Of a stretch of 64,000 nucleotides of DNA, positions 34,011-42,811 are shown one piece after another. Position numbers and translations under genes: made by a program. This DNA is from Paludibacterium sp. B53371. GTDB taxonomy: Bacteria > Pseudomonadota > Gammaproteobacteria > Burkholderiales > Chromobacteriaceae. The DNA lies in the NCBI RefSeq assembly GCF_018802765.1, contig NZ_CP069163.1, positions 3,544,311-3,608,310 on the forward strand, in the 5' to 3' direction. A model generated the notes under the pieces. It saw only the letters and a program-made list of their open reading frames with translations, made no database searches and was not told where the DNA came from. Each line of letters starts with the position of its first letter. Within the stretch, counting starts at the first letter, position 1.

Positions 34011-34916
34011 TCAGTCGTTGAGGCGAGCCGCCACCTGCGCCAGGGTCGGGGCGTGAAAACCGTGTTGTTCGGCACAGCAGGCGGCGCAGGCCCGCGCCAG
34101 TTGCATCTGATCGGTGGCGGAGGCTTCGGGCTGCATCAGACGGCTGGCCAGCCAGCCGCCGAAAGCCGCGTCACCGCAACCGAGCGTATCCCTGACGCTG
34201 ACCGGCAGGGCATTGGCATGGCTGACCTGACCCTGGCTGATCAGGCTCAGGCCGCTGGCGCCGCGGGTCAGCAGAATCTGCGCCTTCGGCGCCAGGGCCT
34301 GCAGGCGATCCAGCGCCCGTGCTTCGTCGGCATCGGGAAACAGCCCGGCCAGATCTTCTTCCGAGACTTTGACAAAATCACTCAGTGCGGCCATGGCGGC
34401 GAAGCGGGCGGGATAGTCTGCCGCGCGCATCGGCAGGCGGAAATTCGGGTCAAAGGCAATCAGGGTGCCACGGGCCGCCAGTTGTCCGGCGATGGCCAGC
34501 AGGCGGTCGGCCAGCGGCGGACGGGCCAGGCTGATGCCGCCGAAGCAGGCGATCCTGGCGGCCTCCATCCAGCCGTCCGGCAGGGCCGCCGGGTCGAAAT
34601 GCAGGTCAGCGCTGTTGTCGCCGACGAAGAAATATTGTGGAGGCTCGGTTGCCGGCACCATGGCCAGCAAGGGCGTGTGCGGCAGGCGCTGCAGGAAGCG
34701 TGTGTCGAGACCGGCGGTCGTGGCCTCATGGGCCAGCTGCAGGCCAAAGTAATCGTCGCTGATGGCACCGGCAAAGGCGGCGGAAAGACCCAGGCCGGCG
34801 GCGATGCGTGCCAGATTCAGCCCGGCACCGCCGGGGCAGGCTTGCCAGCGATCATCAGGCTGGCGGATGAAGTCGGTCAGGGCGTCACCGAAGACAACAA
34901 AACGGGGCAGGGACAT
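34011..34916 (-). CDS. PfkB-family carbohydrate kinase (fructokinase-like)
   Basis: A 301-residue ribokinase-fold enzyme that phosphorylates a sugar. The N-terminal glycine motif is GGAGLNLARIAAGLG, and the ATP/catalytic motif DTLGCGDAAFGGWLA contains the base Asp. Motif order and GDALTDFI start resemble fructokinase (ScrK) more than ribokinase. The frame extends to a TTG at 34931, but ATG 34916 (MSLPRFVVFGDAL) is the natural start. It may be last in the dapA-like/gntR transcript. Confidence 0.88.
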   Translation of the reverse strand: MSLPRFVVFGDALTDFIRQPDDRWQACPGGAGLNLARIAAGLGLSAAFAGAISDDYFGLQLAHEATTAGLDTRFLQRLPHTPLLAMVPATEPPQYFFVGDNSADLHFDPAALPDGWMEAARIACFGGISLARPPLADRLLAIAGQLAARGTLIAFDPNFRLPMRAADYPARFAAMAALSDFVKVSEEDLAGLFPDADEARALDRLQALAPKAQILLTRGASGLSLISQGQVSHANALPVSVRDTLGCGDAAFGGWLASRLMQPEASATDQMQLARACAACCAEQHGFHAPTLAQVAARLND

Positions 34917-34978
34917 GGTGGTATCCGGCAATCAAGAAAGACGGTGCAGGATAAGGCCGGCTGCACCCGGCTGAACAG

Positions 34979-35677
34979 TCAGCGGCGCTGGCGGGTTCGC
35001 CTGGCCGGTTTGGCCTGGGCCTGGCTGCGATACCAGGCTTCGAGCGCTGCTTCGGCATGCAGGATGTGCTGGCGCAGAAAGGCGGCGGCACTGATGGCAT
35101 CCTTGGCCTTGCACAGTGCCAGCAGCTGGCTGTGCTCCTGATGGGCACGCTCGTTGAAGCCGGTCAGCAGAATCTGCATGCGGGTATAGCGGTCGGTGCG
35201 GTTATGCAGCTGCTCGATCAGGGCCAGGGTCTGCGGCCGTTCGGCAGCGCGATAGAGCGCCAGATGAAAGCGGGCGTTGAGCACGCCCCAGGAGGCGATG
35301 TCACGGTCGTTCAGCGCCCGCTCGAAGTCGGCCAGCAGCGCCTCGGCGGCGGCAATGTCTGCGGCACACTGACGCGGTATCGCTTCCAGCAGCACATCGC
35401 ATTCCAGCAGCACCCTGACCCGCAGCAGCTCGACGATTTCCGGCAGGGACAGCTCGGACACCACCGCGCCGCGATTCTCGATGATGGTGACCAGCCCTTC
35501 GGCCTCCAGCTGACGCAGCGCCTCGCGAATCGGCACCCGGCTCATGCCCAGTTCGCGCGACAGGGCTTCCTGGCGCAACTGGCCGCCATCGGCCCATTCC
35601 CCGGCCAGAATACGCTGGCGCAGGGTTTCGGTGGCGATGGCGGTCAGGCTTTGTGGGGTGTCGTTGCTGGTGGTCAT
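34979..35677 (-). CDS. GntR-family (FCD subfamily) regulator of hydroxyproline genes
   Basis: A 232-residue regulator: N-terminal winged helix (LRQRILAGEWADGGQLRQEALSRELGMSRVPIREALRQLEAEGLV) and FCD effector domain with metal-ligand histidines (NARFHLALYRA, QEHSQLL, LRQHILHAE). It follows the DapA-like gene in the same direction and sits in the hydroxyproline cluster, as HypR-type regulators do. ATG 35704 is an alternative start. TTGTATACAA palindromes, typical of this subfamily, occur in the divergent promoter region at 36694 and, imperfectly, 36872. Confidence 0.88.
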   Translation of the reverse strand: MTTSNDTPQSLTAIATETLRQRILAGEWADGGQLRQEALSRELGMSRVPIREALRQLEAEGLVTIIENRGAVVSELSLPEIVELLRVRVLLECDVLLEAIPRQCAADIAAAEALLADFERALNDRDIASWGVLNARFHLALYRAAERPQTLALIEQLHNRTDRYTRMQILLTGFNERAHQEHSQLLALCKAKDAISAAAFLRQHILHAEAALEAWYRSQAQAKPARRTRQRR

Positions 35678-35724
35678 GATGGCGGCTCGCTCTGGGGCAT
35701 CCATCTTACCATTGCCGCACAGGC

Positions 35725-36627
35725 TCAGTGCGGCGACAGGGTCGGCCGAGTCGCCAGTCCGCTGCGGATGATGGCTTCCACCTGTTCGCGCTCGCGGCCG
35801 CTCAGCGGCAGGCGTGGGGCCCGCACATGCTCGCTGCCCTGTCCGACCATGGCCTGCGCCAGCTTCAGGTTCTGCACCAGCTTCATCGACACATCCAGAT
35901 GCAACAACGGTGCAAACCAGCGATACAGTGCGCGCGCCTCCTGCCAGCGCCCTGCCTGGGCCAGACGCCAGATCGCCACCGTTTCCGCCGGGAAGGCCAC
36001 CACCAGACCGGCCACCCAGCCATCCGCGCCCATCATCAGGCTTTCCAGCGCCAGGTCATCCACGCCGCTGAACAGGGCAAAGCGCTGGCCGACGGTATTG
36101 ATGATGTTGGTCAGGGTGCGGATATCGCCGCTGGATTCCTTGATGGCGACGAATTTTGGTTCATGAGCCATTTCGGCATACATCTCGGGCGTGATGTTGA
36201 CGCCATAGGCCACGGGGTTGTTGTAAATCATGATCGGCAGGGGGCTGGCATCCGCCACGCGCTGATAGTGATGGAGCGTTTCACGCGCGTCCGACACATA
36301 GCGCATGGCCGGCAGCAGCATGATGCCGTCGGCCCCCGCTGCATGCGCAGCCTGGGCCAGGGCACGGGCGGCACGCGTGCTGTCTTCCGCCACGGTCAGC
36401 AGCACCGGCTTGTCGCCGGCCACTTCTTTGGCGGTTCGGAGGATGGCCAGCTTTTCCTCTGCCGTCAGGGTCGAAGCCTCGCCCAGCGAGCCACAGACGA
36501 TGATGCCATCGACGCCGTTGTCGAGCTGCCAGGCGATATGCCGGGCGGTCGCCGCCAGATCAAGCGATTCATCGGCATGGAATTGGGTGGTCACGGCGGG
36601 AAAGACCCCGCGCCAAAGGTGGGTCAT
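35725..36627 (-). CDS. DapA-family lyase, probable 1-pyrroline-4-hydroxy-2-carboxylate deaminase
   Basis: A 300-residue TIM-barrel Schiff-base enzyme. The catalytic Lys163 (FVAIKESSGD) and Tyr135 (IYNNPVAYG) are present, with GSLGEASTLT as the pyruvate-carboxylate loop. In hydroxyproline catabolism a DapA-family enzyme converts 1-pyrroline-4-hydroxy-2-carboxylate to alpha-ketoglutarate semialdehyde (LhpC/HypD-type); its position facing the epimerase and dehydrogenase genes supports that role. ATG 36627 is preferred over TTG 36633 because AGGAG is then 8 bp away. A true dihydrodipicolinate synthase is less likely given context. Confidence 0.87.
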   Translation of the reverse strand: MTHLWRGVFPAVTTQFHADESLDLAATARHIAWQLDNGVDGIIVCGSLGEASTLTAEEKLAILRTAKEVAGDKPVLLTVAEDSTRAARALAQAAHAAGADGIMLLPAMRYVSDARETLHHYQRVADASPLPIMIYNNPVAYGVNITPEMYAEMAHEPKFVAIKESSGDIRTLTNIINTVGQRFALFSGVDDLALESLMMGADGWVAGLVVAFPAETVAIWRLAQAGRWQEARALYRWFAPLLHLDVSMKLVQNLKLAQAMVGQGSEHVRAPRLPLSGREREQVEAIIRSGLATRPTLSPH

Positions 36628-36690
36628 GGTCAACGCTCCTGAGTCTGGATCGGGCAGCCCGGTGCTGCCTCCTGTTTTCCATGCTAGGAA

Positions 36691-36706
36691 TTTTTGTATA
36701 CAAAAA
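36691..36706. promoter_or_regulatory. GntR/FCD-type operator, DapA-like side
   Basis: Perfect 16-bp palindrome TTTTTGTATACAAAAA centred 71 bp before the DapA-like ATG. TTGTATACAA is a common binding core of FCD-type GntR proteins, and such a regulator is encoded two genes away. Confidence 0.75.
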
Positions 36707-36871
36707 GCAAAGATTTTGCATGCAATTCATGCCGTGAAAGCAGGCGGCACTGCATGAGTGATTTTTTGCAACATCGCCAATTATTCAATAAATAAAAGGC
36801 TTTTGATTAGTTTTTACCTGGGTTTTGTCATGTTGCAGATTGTCGTATTTTGACAAATATCAATGGTTTTA

Positions 36872-36881
36872 TTGTATTCAA
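36872..36881. promoter_or_regulatory. GntR/FCD-type operator, epimerase side
   Basis: TTGTATTCAA, one base from TTGTATACAA, lies 49-58 bp before the epimerase ATG. It would allow joint control of both arms of the divergon. Confidence 0.6.
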
Positions 36882-36929
36882 AAATGCGCAGTTCTAGAGT
36901 GAAAGCATTCAGGGTAAGGAGAAGGCCAG

Positions 36930-37931
36930 ATGGCAGTCAGCGAATTTGAATGCATTGACGGACACACTTGCGGCAATCCGGTGCGACTGGTGACCCGGGG
37001 CGCACCGGCGTTGAATGGCCGGACCCAGGCCGAGCGCCGGCTGGATTTTCTGGCGCGCTATGACTGGATCCGTACTGGTCTGATGTATGAGCCGCGCGGG
37101 CATGCCCAAATGTCCGGGGCATTTCTCTATCCGCCAACCCGCGACGATTGCGATGTGGCGGTGCTGTACATCGAGACCAGCGGTTGTCTGCCAATGTGTG
37201 GCCACGGCACCATCGGTGTGGTGACCATGGCCATCGAACATCAACTGGTACAGCCGAAAACCCCCGGGGTGCTGAATCTCGACACGCCGGCCGGCAAGGT
37301 GGTGGCCAGCTACCGGCAGGAAGGCGGCAAGGTCAAGTCGGTCAAGCTGAGCAATGTGCCCTCCTTCCTGCTGCTGCGCGATGTCGAGGTCGAAGTGCAG
37401 GCCCTGGGCCGACTCAAGGTGGATATCGCCTATGGCGGCAACTTCTATCCGATTGTCGAGACGCAGGCCAACTATCGCGACATGGCCGATTACACCCCGG
37501 CCCAACTGGTCAGCATGGGCAACGAGCTGCGTGACTTCATCAATGCCCACTACGACATCGTGCATCCGCTGGACCCCAATATTCGCGGCGTTCGCCATGT
37601 GCAGTGGACCGGCGCGCCGAAAACGCCCGGCTCGCATGCCGCCAACGCGGTGCTCTATGGCGCCGCCGCGCTGGATCGCTCCCCCTGTGGTACCGGCACC
37701 TCGGCCCGTCTGGCGCAGCGCTATGGGCGCGGTTTGATGAAAAAGGGCGATGTGCTGGTGCATGAGAGTCTGATCGGCAGCCAGTTCACTGGCACCATCG
37801 AGGAAGAAACCGAGGTTGCCGGCCTGCCGGCCATCGTGCCCGGCATTGCCGGCTGGGCCATCGTCACCGGCTATAACCGCATCCTGCTGGACGATGCCGA
37901 TCCCTATGTACACGGCTTCGTGGTGGGCTGA
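36930..37931 (+). CDS. lhpA: 4-hydroxyproline 2-epimerase (proline racemase family)
   Basis: Interconverts trans-4-hydroxy-L-proline and cis-4-hydroxy-D-proline. The 333-residue protein carries both acid/base cysteines: Cys90 in LPMCGHGTIGV and Cys253 in SPCGTGTSARLA. Having both excludes the trans-3-hydroxyproline dehydratases, which replace one of them. Further landmarks are GNPVRLV, HPLDPNIRGVRHVQ and VHESLIGSQFTG. GGAGAAGG precedes the ATG. The stop codon abuts the start of the dehydrogenase gene, so both are translated from one message. Confidence 0.93.
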   Translation: MAVSEFECIDGHTCGNPVRLVTRGAPALNGRTQAERRLDFLARYDWIRTGLMYEPRGHAQMSGAFLYPPTRDDCDVAVLYIETSGCLPMCGHGTIGVVTMAIEHQLVQPKTPGVLNLDTPAGKVVASYRQEGGKVKSVKLSNVPSFLLLRDVEVEVQALGRLKVDIAYGGNFYPIVETQANYRDMADYTPAQLVSMGNELRDFINAHYDIVHPLDPNIRGVRHVQWTGAPKTPGSHAANAVLYGAAALDRSPCGTGTSARLAQRYGRGLMKKGDVLVHESLIGSQFTGTIEEETEVAGLPAIVPGIAGWAIVTGYNRILLDDADPYVHGFVVG

Positions 37932-39200
37932 ATGAACGCTCGCAGCGCTATCGGGCTCAAGCCCTCGGTCATCGTGGTCGGTGCCGGTATTGTCGGTATC
38001 GCCTGTGCCCTGCAACTGCGTCTGGCCGGCTGTGCCGTCACCCTGATCGACCGCGGCGAGCCGGCGCGCGAGACCAGCTTCGGCAATGCCGGGGCACTGG
38101 CGGTCAGCGATGTCATCCCCCTGGCCGAGCCCGGCGTGCTGGCCAAGGTGCCGCGCTGGCTGCTTGATCCGCTTGGCCCGCTGGCGGTGCGCTGGCGCTA
38201 TCTGCCGAGCCTGGCGCCCTGGCTGCTGCGTTTTGTGGCCGCCAGTCGCCCCGCCCGGGTGGCGACCCTGACCACTGCGCTGTCTGCGCTGCTGGAACGT
38301 GTCAACGATGACTATGCCGCACTGGTCGACGCCGCTGGCATCGGTCATCTGTGGCGCCGCCACGGTGCGCTGACACTCTATCGCAGCGAAGCCGAATTCC
38401 GTGCGGCCGAACCGGCCTGGCAAAGCAAGCAGCGGCATGGCGTGCAGTGGCGCAAGCTCAGCGGACCGGCGCTGGCGGCGCTGGCGCCACCGCTGGACCC
38501 GCGCTGGCAAGTGGCGGTCGAAGTGCCGGCCTGGTCGCATGTCGACGATCCCTATCTGTTCAGCCTGGGGTTGTTCGATGCCTTTGTGCGCGCCGGCGGA
38601 CAATTCATCCAGGACGAGGTTCTGGCCACGACCGGAGACGGACAGGTGGTCCGCGGCGTTGACACCAGAGCGCAGGGTGTCCTGGCGGCCGATGCCGTGC
38701 TCATCGCCTGTGGTATCTGGAGTGATCGCTTCTTTCGCCAGCATCGCTATCGCGTGCCGCTGGAGAGCGAGCGCGGCTACCACGTCACCCTGCCACATGC
38801 CGGGGTGGCACTGCACCATTTCCTGCAATGCGCCAGCGAGAGTTTTGTCATCCTGCCGATGGCCAATGGCGGGCTGCGTCTGGCCGGCACCGTTGAACTG
38901 GCGCACCGGGATGCGCCGCCAGACTGGCGTCGCGCCCATCTGCTGGTTGACAAGGCGCGGCAGATCCTCGGCGACTTCGAGACCCGTGACATGAGCGTGT
39001 GGATGGGCAATCGCCCCTCCTTGCCGGACACCGTGCCGCTGATCGGCCCGGCGCCGGATCGGCCCGGACTGTACTTTGCCACCGGTCACGGCCATCTCGG
39101 CTTGACCCTGGCCGCGACCACCGGCGCCCTGCTGACCGAACAAATCTGCCAGCGTCCGGCCACGCTGGATCTGACCCCTTACCGACTAGGCCGTTTCTGA
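37932..39200 (+). CDS. lhpB: FAD-dependent D-amino-acid (D-hydroxyproline) dehydrogenase
   Basis: A 422-residue DAO-family flavoprotein. The N-terminal dinucleotide motif is VVGAGIVGIACALQL with ERG-type follow-up (LIDRGEPARETSFGNAG); C-terminal landmarks are RLAGTVELAHRD, GNRPSLPDTVPLIGPAP and FATGHGHLGLTLAATTG. It would oxidise cis-4-hydroxy-D-proline from the epimerase to 1-pyrroline-4-hydroxy-2-carboxylate, likely feeding electrons to the respiratory chain. It starts directly after the epimerase stop codon. General DadA activity is possible but context favours hydroxyproline. Confidence 0.9.
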   Translation: MNARSAIGLKPSVIVVGAGIVGIACALQLRLAGCAVTLIDRGEPARETSFGNAGALAVSDVIPLAEPGVLAKVPRWLLDPLGPLAVRWRYLPSLAPWLLRFVAASRPARVATLTTALSALLERVNDDYAALVDAAGIGHLWRRHGALTLYRSEAEFRAAEPAWQSKQRHGVQWRKLSGPALAALAPPLDPRWQVAVEVPAWSHVDDPYLFSLGLFDAFVRAGGQFIQDEVLATTGDGQVVRGVDTRAQGVLAADAVLIACGIWSDRFFRQHRYRVPLESERGYHVTLPHAGVALHHFLQCASESFVILPMANGGLRLAGTVELAHRDAPPDWRRAHLLVDKARQILGDFETRDMSVWMGNRPSLPDTVPLIGPAPDRPGLYFATGHGHLGLTLAATTGALLTEQICQRPATLDLTPYRLGRF

Positions 39201-39245
39201 GCGCAGTAGCACAACCACGGTGATACACCAGGAGGAGCATCGCAG

Positions 39246-40373
39246 ATGAAGCAGAAAACATGGGCTGCATGGTTGGCCGGCGGTTCGCTGGCCTTGTCGC
39301 TGCCGGTTTACGCCGACACCACGGTGAAGATCGGTTTTGCCTCGCCGCTGTCCGGGCCGCAGGCACACTATGGCAAGGACAACGAGAATGCCATCAAGAT
39401 GGCCGTCGACGATCTCAATGCCAAACCGATGACGGTCGGCGGGCAGAAAATCCACTTCGAGCTGGTATCGGAAGATGATCAGGCCGACCCGCGCATCGGT
39501 ACCCAGGTCGCCCAGCGTCTGGTCGATGCCGGTGTGAAGGCGGTCATCGGCCACTTCAACTCCGGCGTATCCATCCCGGCATCGCGTTTGTATGCCGAAG
39601 CCGGTATCCCGCAATTGTCGGTATCGACCAACCCCGCCTATACCAAGTCCGGCTACAAGACCACCTTCCGGCTGGTCGGCAGCGACAGCCAGATCGGTGG
39701 CGCGCTGGGCCGCTATGCCGTGCAGCAGCTCAAGGCCAAACGCATCGCGGTCATCGATGATCGCACCGCCTATGGCCAGGGCATTGCCGATGAATTCGTC
39801 AAAGCCTTGCAGGGCATGGGCAAGCAACCGATCGCCCGGCAATACACCACCGACAAGTCGACCGACTTCGCCGCCATCCTGACCGCGCTCAAGGCACAGC
39901 GTCCGGATGTGATCTTCTATGGCGGGGCCGATGCCCAGGCCGCACCGATGGCGCGCCAGCTGAAACAACTGGGGATCAATGCCCGTCTGATGGGCGGAGA
40001 CATGCTCAACACCCCGACCTTCATCCAGCTGGCAGGGGCCGATGCCAATGGCCACTATTCGGCGGTAGCGGGGGGCTTGCTGGAAGCACGTCCGGCCGGC
40101 AAGGCCTGGGTGGCGCGCTACAAGGCGCGCTTCAATCAGGATGTCGTCTTGCTCGGACCGCAGTTCTACGATGGCATGATGCTGGTGGCCGATGCCATGA
40201 AGCGGGCCAACTCGACCGAGCCGGCCAAATTCCTGCCGATGATTGCCAACAGCCGTTACAAGGGGGTGACCGCCGACTTCAGCTTTGACGCCAGCGGCAA
40301 TCTGCAAAACGCCCCGGTGACGCTGTCACGGGTCGAGGGCGATCACTGGAGCGTGGTCAGCGTGGTGCACTGA
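39246..40373 (+). CDS. Branched-chain-type ABC substrate-binding protein (LivJ-like), likely hydroxyproline receptor
   Basis: A 375-residue secreted protein with signal peptide ending LPVYADTT. The mature part is a LivJ fold: KIGFASPLSGPQAHYGKDNENAIKMAVDDLNA, VIGHFNSGVSIPASRLYAEAGIP, DDRTAYGQGIADEFVKAL and YDGMMLVADAMKRA. It follows lhpB by 45 bp with GGAGGAG before the ATG. Liv permease and ATPase genes are absent here, so it presumably feeds a shared transporter elsewhere. Confidence 0.9.
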   Translation: MKQKTWAAWLAGGSLALSLPVYADTTVKIGFASPLSGPQAHYGKDNENAIKMAVDDLNAKPMTVGGQKIHFELVSEDDQADPRIGTQVAQRLVDAGVKAVIGHFNSGVSIPASRLYAEAGIPQLSVSTNPAYTKSGYKTTFRLVGSDSQIGGALGRYAVQQLKAKRIAVIDDRTAYGQGIADEFVKALQGMGKQPIARQYTTDKSTDFAAILTALKAQRPDVIFYGGADAQAAPMARQLKQLGINARLMGGDMLNTPTFIQLAGADANGHYSAVAGGLLEARPAGKAWVARYKARFNQDVVLLGPQFYDGMMLVADAMKRANSTEPAKFLPMIANSRYKGVTADFSFDASGNLQNAPVTLSRVEGDHWSVVSVVH

Positions 40374-40385
40374 TCCACGGGGTCC

Positions 40386-41255
40386 CTAGTGCGGCCACCA
40401 CCAGCTGGTATCGGTTGGCGGTGTACCGGCAGGGAGTTGCGGGTTGGTCAGCAGAATGACCCGGCGATGCTCGCGTCGCAGGCGGGCGATTTCCTGCTGA
40501 TGGTACTGCTGGAACAGGGCCTTCAGGCTGCCATCGGCCAGCGCGGCGTTGAGCCCGCGACCAATGCGCTCGGCCAGCGCGGCATTGCTCTGGTTGACCC
40601 AGAAATACACTGGCAAGGGAAAAAACAGTGCCAATCCGGGCTCGGCGACCAGCCCGGGATACTTGGCCCGGAACATCTCCAGTTCCGGGCCAATCTCATT
40701 CAGCCCGCGCGGCAGGGCATCGAAGCGCCCGGCGGCCAGCATGGCAAACAACTCCTCATAACCCACCGTGGGCGTCACGCGGAAACCATTGGCGATCAGA
40801 ATCGGGTAATCGGCCCATTGGCTGTTGAAGCCCAGCAGGATCTGCTGCCTGAGCTGGCGATCAGACAGCCGGGCAAAGCGCGTCTGTTCTTCCGCGCGCA
40901 CCATCAGGATGCGGTAACCCAGCATGCCGCGCAGGATATCGAAGCGCACCGGGCGCAGGATTTTCTCACGCACCGGGGAGCAGGGAATGGCCACCACATC
41001 CAGTTGCGCACGTTCCAGCAGGGTGATGGCCCGCGACTGACTGACCGGGGGGCCTTCATAGGGCTGCAGCCGGTACGGGCCGTCTGTGGCGCGGGTATGC
41101 GACAACGCCAGATCCAGCACGCGCCAGCGATATTCATTGATCGGGCTGACGGGGCCATAGCGCACGACCAGCGTGCTTTGTGCGGCCAGCGGCAGACAGC
41201 TTGCTGCCATCCAGCATGCAATAACGATGCGTCCGAGCCAGTGTCTGGCAGTCAT
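40386..41255 (-). CDS. Periplasmic solute-binding-like protein (SBP_bac_3 type)
   Basis: A 289-residue secreted protein: signal peptide from ATG 41255 (IVIACWMAASCLPLAAQ), then a type-2 binding fold (VRYGPVSPINEYRWRVLDLAL, LLERAQLDVVAIPCSPVREKIL, GYEELFAMLAAGRFDALPRGLNEIG, YFWVNQSNAALAERIGRGLNAAL). No transporter genes are near. This branch of orphan binding-like proteins is often found alone or fused to diguanylate cyclases; function unknown. Confidence 0.78.
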   Translation of the reverse strand: MTARHWLGRIVIACWMAASCLPLAAQSTLVVRYGPVSPINEYRWRVLDLALSHTRATDGPYRLQPYEGPPVSQSRAITLLERAQLDVVAIPCSPVREKILRPVRFDILRGMLGYRILMVRAEEQTRFARLSDRQLRQQILLGFNSQWADYPILIANGFRVTPTVGYEELFAMLAAGRFDALPRGLNEIGPELEMFRAKYPGLVAEPGLALFFPLPVYFWVNQSNAALAERIGRGLNAALADGSLKALFQQYHQQEIARLRREHRRVILLTNPQLPAGTPPTDTSWWWPH

Positions 41256-41661
41256 GACCGGGGTGGCCTTGTGCAGTGATGCTTTGATGGATACTTGCAG
41301 CCTACATGATGTGTATTGCAAAAAGGAAACAGTGCGGCCTTTGTGGCATGCGGCTGTGGTGCACTTGACCCGCTTAATGACAAAAAAATACAATGCGATA
41401 CCGTTTTAATTCTTGGGGTTATACCTTGGACAGTCAGAGTTGTCAGTCAAACCGGCTTTCCCGTTAATCCTGGCCTGACCGCTGCCCTCTCTTGCGCCGC
41501 CGTCTTGTCCAGGCAGGCGGTGCGTATCCTGATCGTCGATCCGTACCTGAAAACACGTGTTTGAGCACCCGAGCCGAGCCCGGTGCGCAGTGTCTTGTGC
41601 TGCGTCCGCCCGGCGGGCGACCTGCTGCCATGGCCCGAATCTGCCAGATAAGGAGCATGCC
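41256..41661. other. 406-bp region with mgtC promoter and leader
   Basis: No full gene is supported. A sigma70-like promoter at 41365-41394 would give a leader of about 260 nt before mgtC. The leader includes a GC-rich hairpin near 41604-41620 and an 11-codon open frame ending on the mgtC start codon. Confidence 0.55.
41365..41394 (+). promoter_or_regulatory. Sigma70-like promoter upstream of mgtC
   Basis: TTGACC (41365-41370), an 18-bp spacer, and TACAAT (41389-41394). The predicted start near 41401 leaves a 260-nt untranslated leader. Confidence 0.6.
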
Positions 41662-41665
41662 ATGA
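41630..41665 (+). CDS. Possible 11-codon leader peptide overlapping mgtC start
   Basis: ATG 41630 opens a frame MARICQIRSMP whose TGA (41663-41665) overlaps the mgtC ATG. It has no clear ribosome site. Leader peptides regulate Salmonella mgtCBR, but this one is not similar to those. Chance is quite possible. Confidence 0.25.
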   Translation: MARICQIRSMP

Positions 41666-42378
41666 GCTTGATGCCGCATTTCGGTGAAGCCGAATTCTGC
41701 AAATCCCTGATCAGCCTGATCACCGCCTTCGTCATGGGGACGGCCATCGGCTATGAACGACAATTCCGCCAGCGGACCGCCGGACTGCGCACCAATACAC
41801 TGGTGGCCGTCAGCGCTGCCGCCTTTGTCGATATGGCAGTGCGCATGGATGGTGCCGCCAGTGCCATGCGGGTCGCCGCCTATGTGGTCTCCGGGGTCGG
41901 TTTCCTCGGCGCCGGCACCATCATGAAAGAGGGCCTCAATGTACGCGGGCTGAATACCGCCGCCACGCTGTGGGGCTCGGCGGCGGCCGGGGCCTGCGCC
42001 GGTGCCGGTCTGCTGGACTCCGCCTTGCTGACCACCCTGTTCGTACTGGCCTCCAACACCCTGCTGCGTCCGGTCGTCAATTCGATCAACCGCCAGCCGA
42101 TTGACGACCAGACCAGTGAAGTCACCTATCAGCTGTGCGTCATCTGCGACCGCGAAGAGCAGAAGCAGACCCTGACGCTGATCGACGATTTGCTGGAGGC
42201 CGCCCACTACCCCCTGGGCGACATGGATGTCGAGCCCTTTGGCGACGAGGAGGTCGAGCTGACCGCCACCCTGTTGTCGACCTCGGTCAAATCAGAAGAG
42301 CTGGACCGCATTGCCGATGTACTCAAGCAACTGCCACATATCAAGCAGGCCTTCTGGAACCCCAGCACCACCGAGTAA
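41662..42378 (+). CDS. mgtC: MgtC/SapB-family membrane protein
   Basis: A 238-residue inner-membrane protein with four to five N-terminal helices and a soluble C-terminal ACT-like domain. Family signatures are GTAIGYERQFRQRTAGLRTNTLVAV, AAYVVSGVGFLGAGTIMKEG and VRGLNTAATLW. MgtC proteins help growth at low magnesium and, in pathogens, in macrophages, partly by affecting ATP synthase. ATG 41662 follows AAGGAG. It stands alone; the long leader hints at RNA-level control. Confidence 0.92.
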   Translation: MSLMPHFGEAEFCKSLISLITAFVMGTAIGYERQFRQRTAGLRTNTLVAVSAAAFVDMAVRMDGAASAMRVAAYVVSGVGFLGAGTIMKEGLNVRGLNTAATLWGSAAAGACAGAGLLDSALLTTLFVLASNTLLRPVVNSINRQPIDDQTSEVTYQLCVICDREEQKQTLTLIDDLLEAAHYPLGDMDVEPFGDEEVELTATLLSTSVKSEELDRIADVLKQLPHIKQAFWNPSTTE

Positions 42379-42588
42379 GACAGCTTGTCGCTGATTCGGG
42401 ACAGGGAAAGCGCTGGAAAATCAGTGGTTTGCGTTTTAAGTGCGACCAGCTGTCGCTCTCAGGAGACAAAACGGCGACCTGTGTCGGTGGGGGGGATGGC
42501 TAACTGACTGATTAAAAAGGATTCGTTCGGGCTGGCACGCCGTTTGCAATCAGGGTCGTGCATTGTTAACAAACCGAAAGGTAACCCG

Positions 42589-42768
42589 ATGAAAAAAATC
42601 CTGATGGCCTTTGCCCTGATCGCTTCACTGCTGGCCTGCTTCAGCTGGGCAGCACAAAGTACCCCGGCAAACCAGGCCGGCTCGGCCTCCCAGCCGCATG
42701 CTGAAGCCAGCGCCGCCATGCCATCGGCCGACGCACCCGCTCAGGGTGACAGCAGCGTGAAGCCATAA
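42589..42768 (+). CDS. Small secreted protein of unknown function
   Basis: A 59-residue product: signal peptide MKKILMAFALIASLLACFSWA, then a short Ala/Ser/Pro-rich tail (STPANQAGSASQPHAEASA). SLLAC is only a poor lipobox, so signal peptidase I cleavage after SWA is more likely. AAAGG precedes the ATG and a strong terminator follows, supporting a real gene. No homologue recognised. Confidence 0.6.
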   Translation: MKKILMAFALIASLLACFSWAAQSTPANQAGSASQPHAEASAAMPSADAPAQGDSSVKP

Positions 42769-42811
42769 TCGCCATGGCTTGAACACGCATCGAACTTGGG
42801 AGCATCAAGCG

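Larger units (their letters stand above)
36628..36929. other. 302-bp divergent promoter region of hydroxyproline genes
   Basis: No gene is seen. The region is AT-rich compared with its surroundings and holds two GntR-type sites, one near each gene start. The strong AT bias around 36770-36890 fits promoter DNA. Confidence 0.6.

Noticed and set aside
35725-36627. Housekeeping dapA (lysine biosynthesis)
   Set aside because: Catalytic Lys and Tyr fit the whole DapA superfamily, but the divergent epimerase and dehydrogenase and the GntR gene point to hydroxyproline catabolism.
36909-39143. 744-codon minus-strand frame opposite lhpA-lhpB
   Set aside because: It spans two well-supported genes and their junction; composition (Gln/His/Gly-rich) is typical of an antisense shadow.
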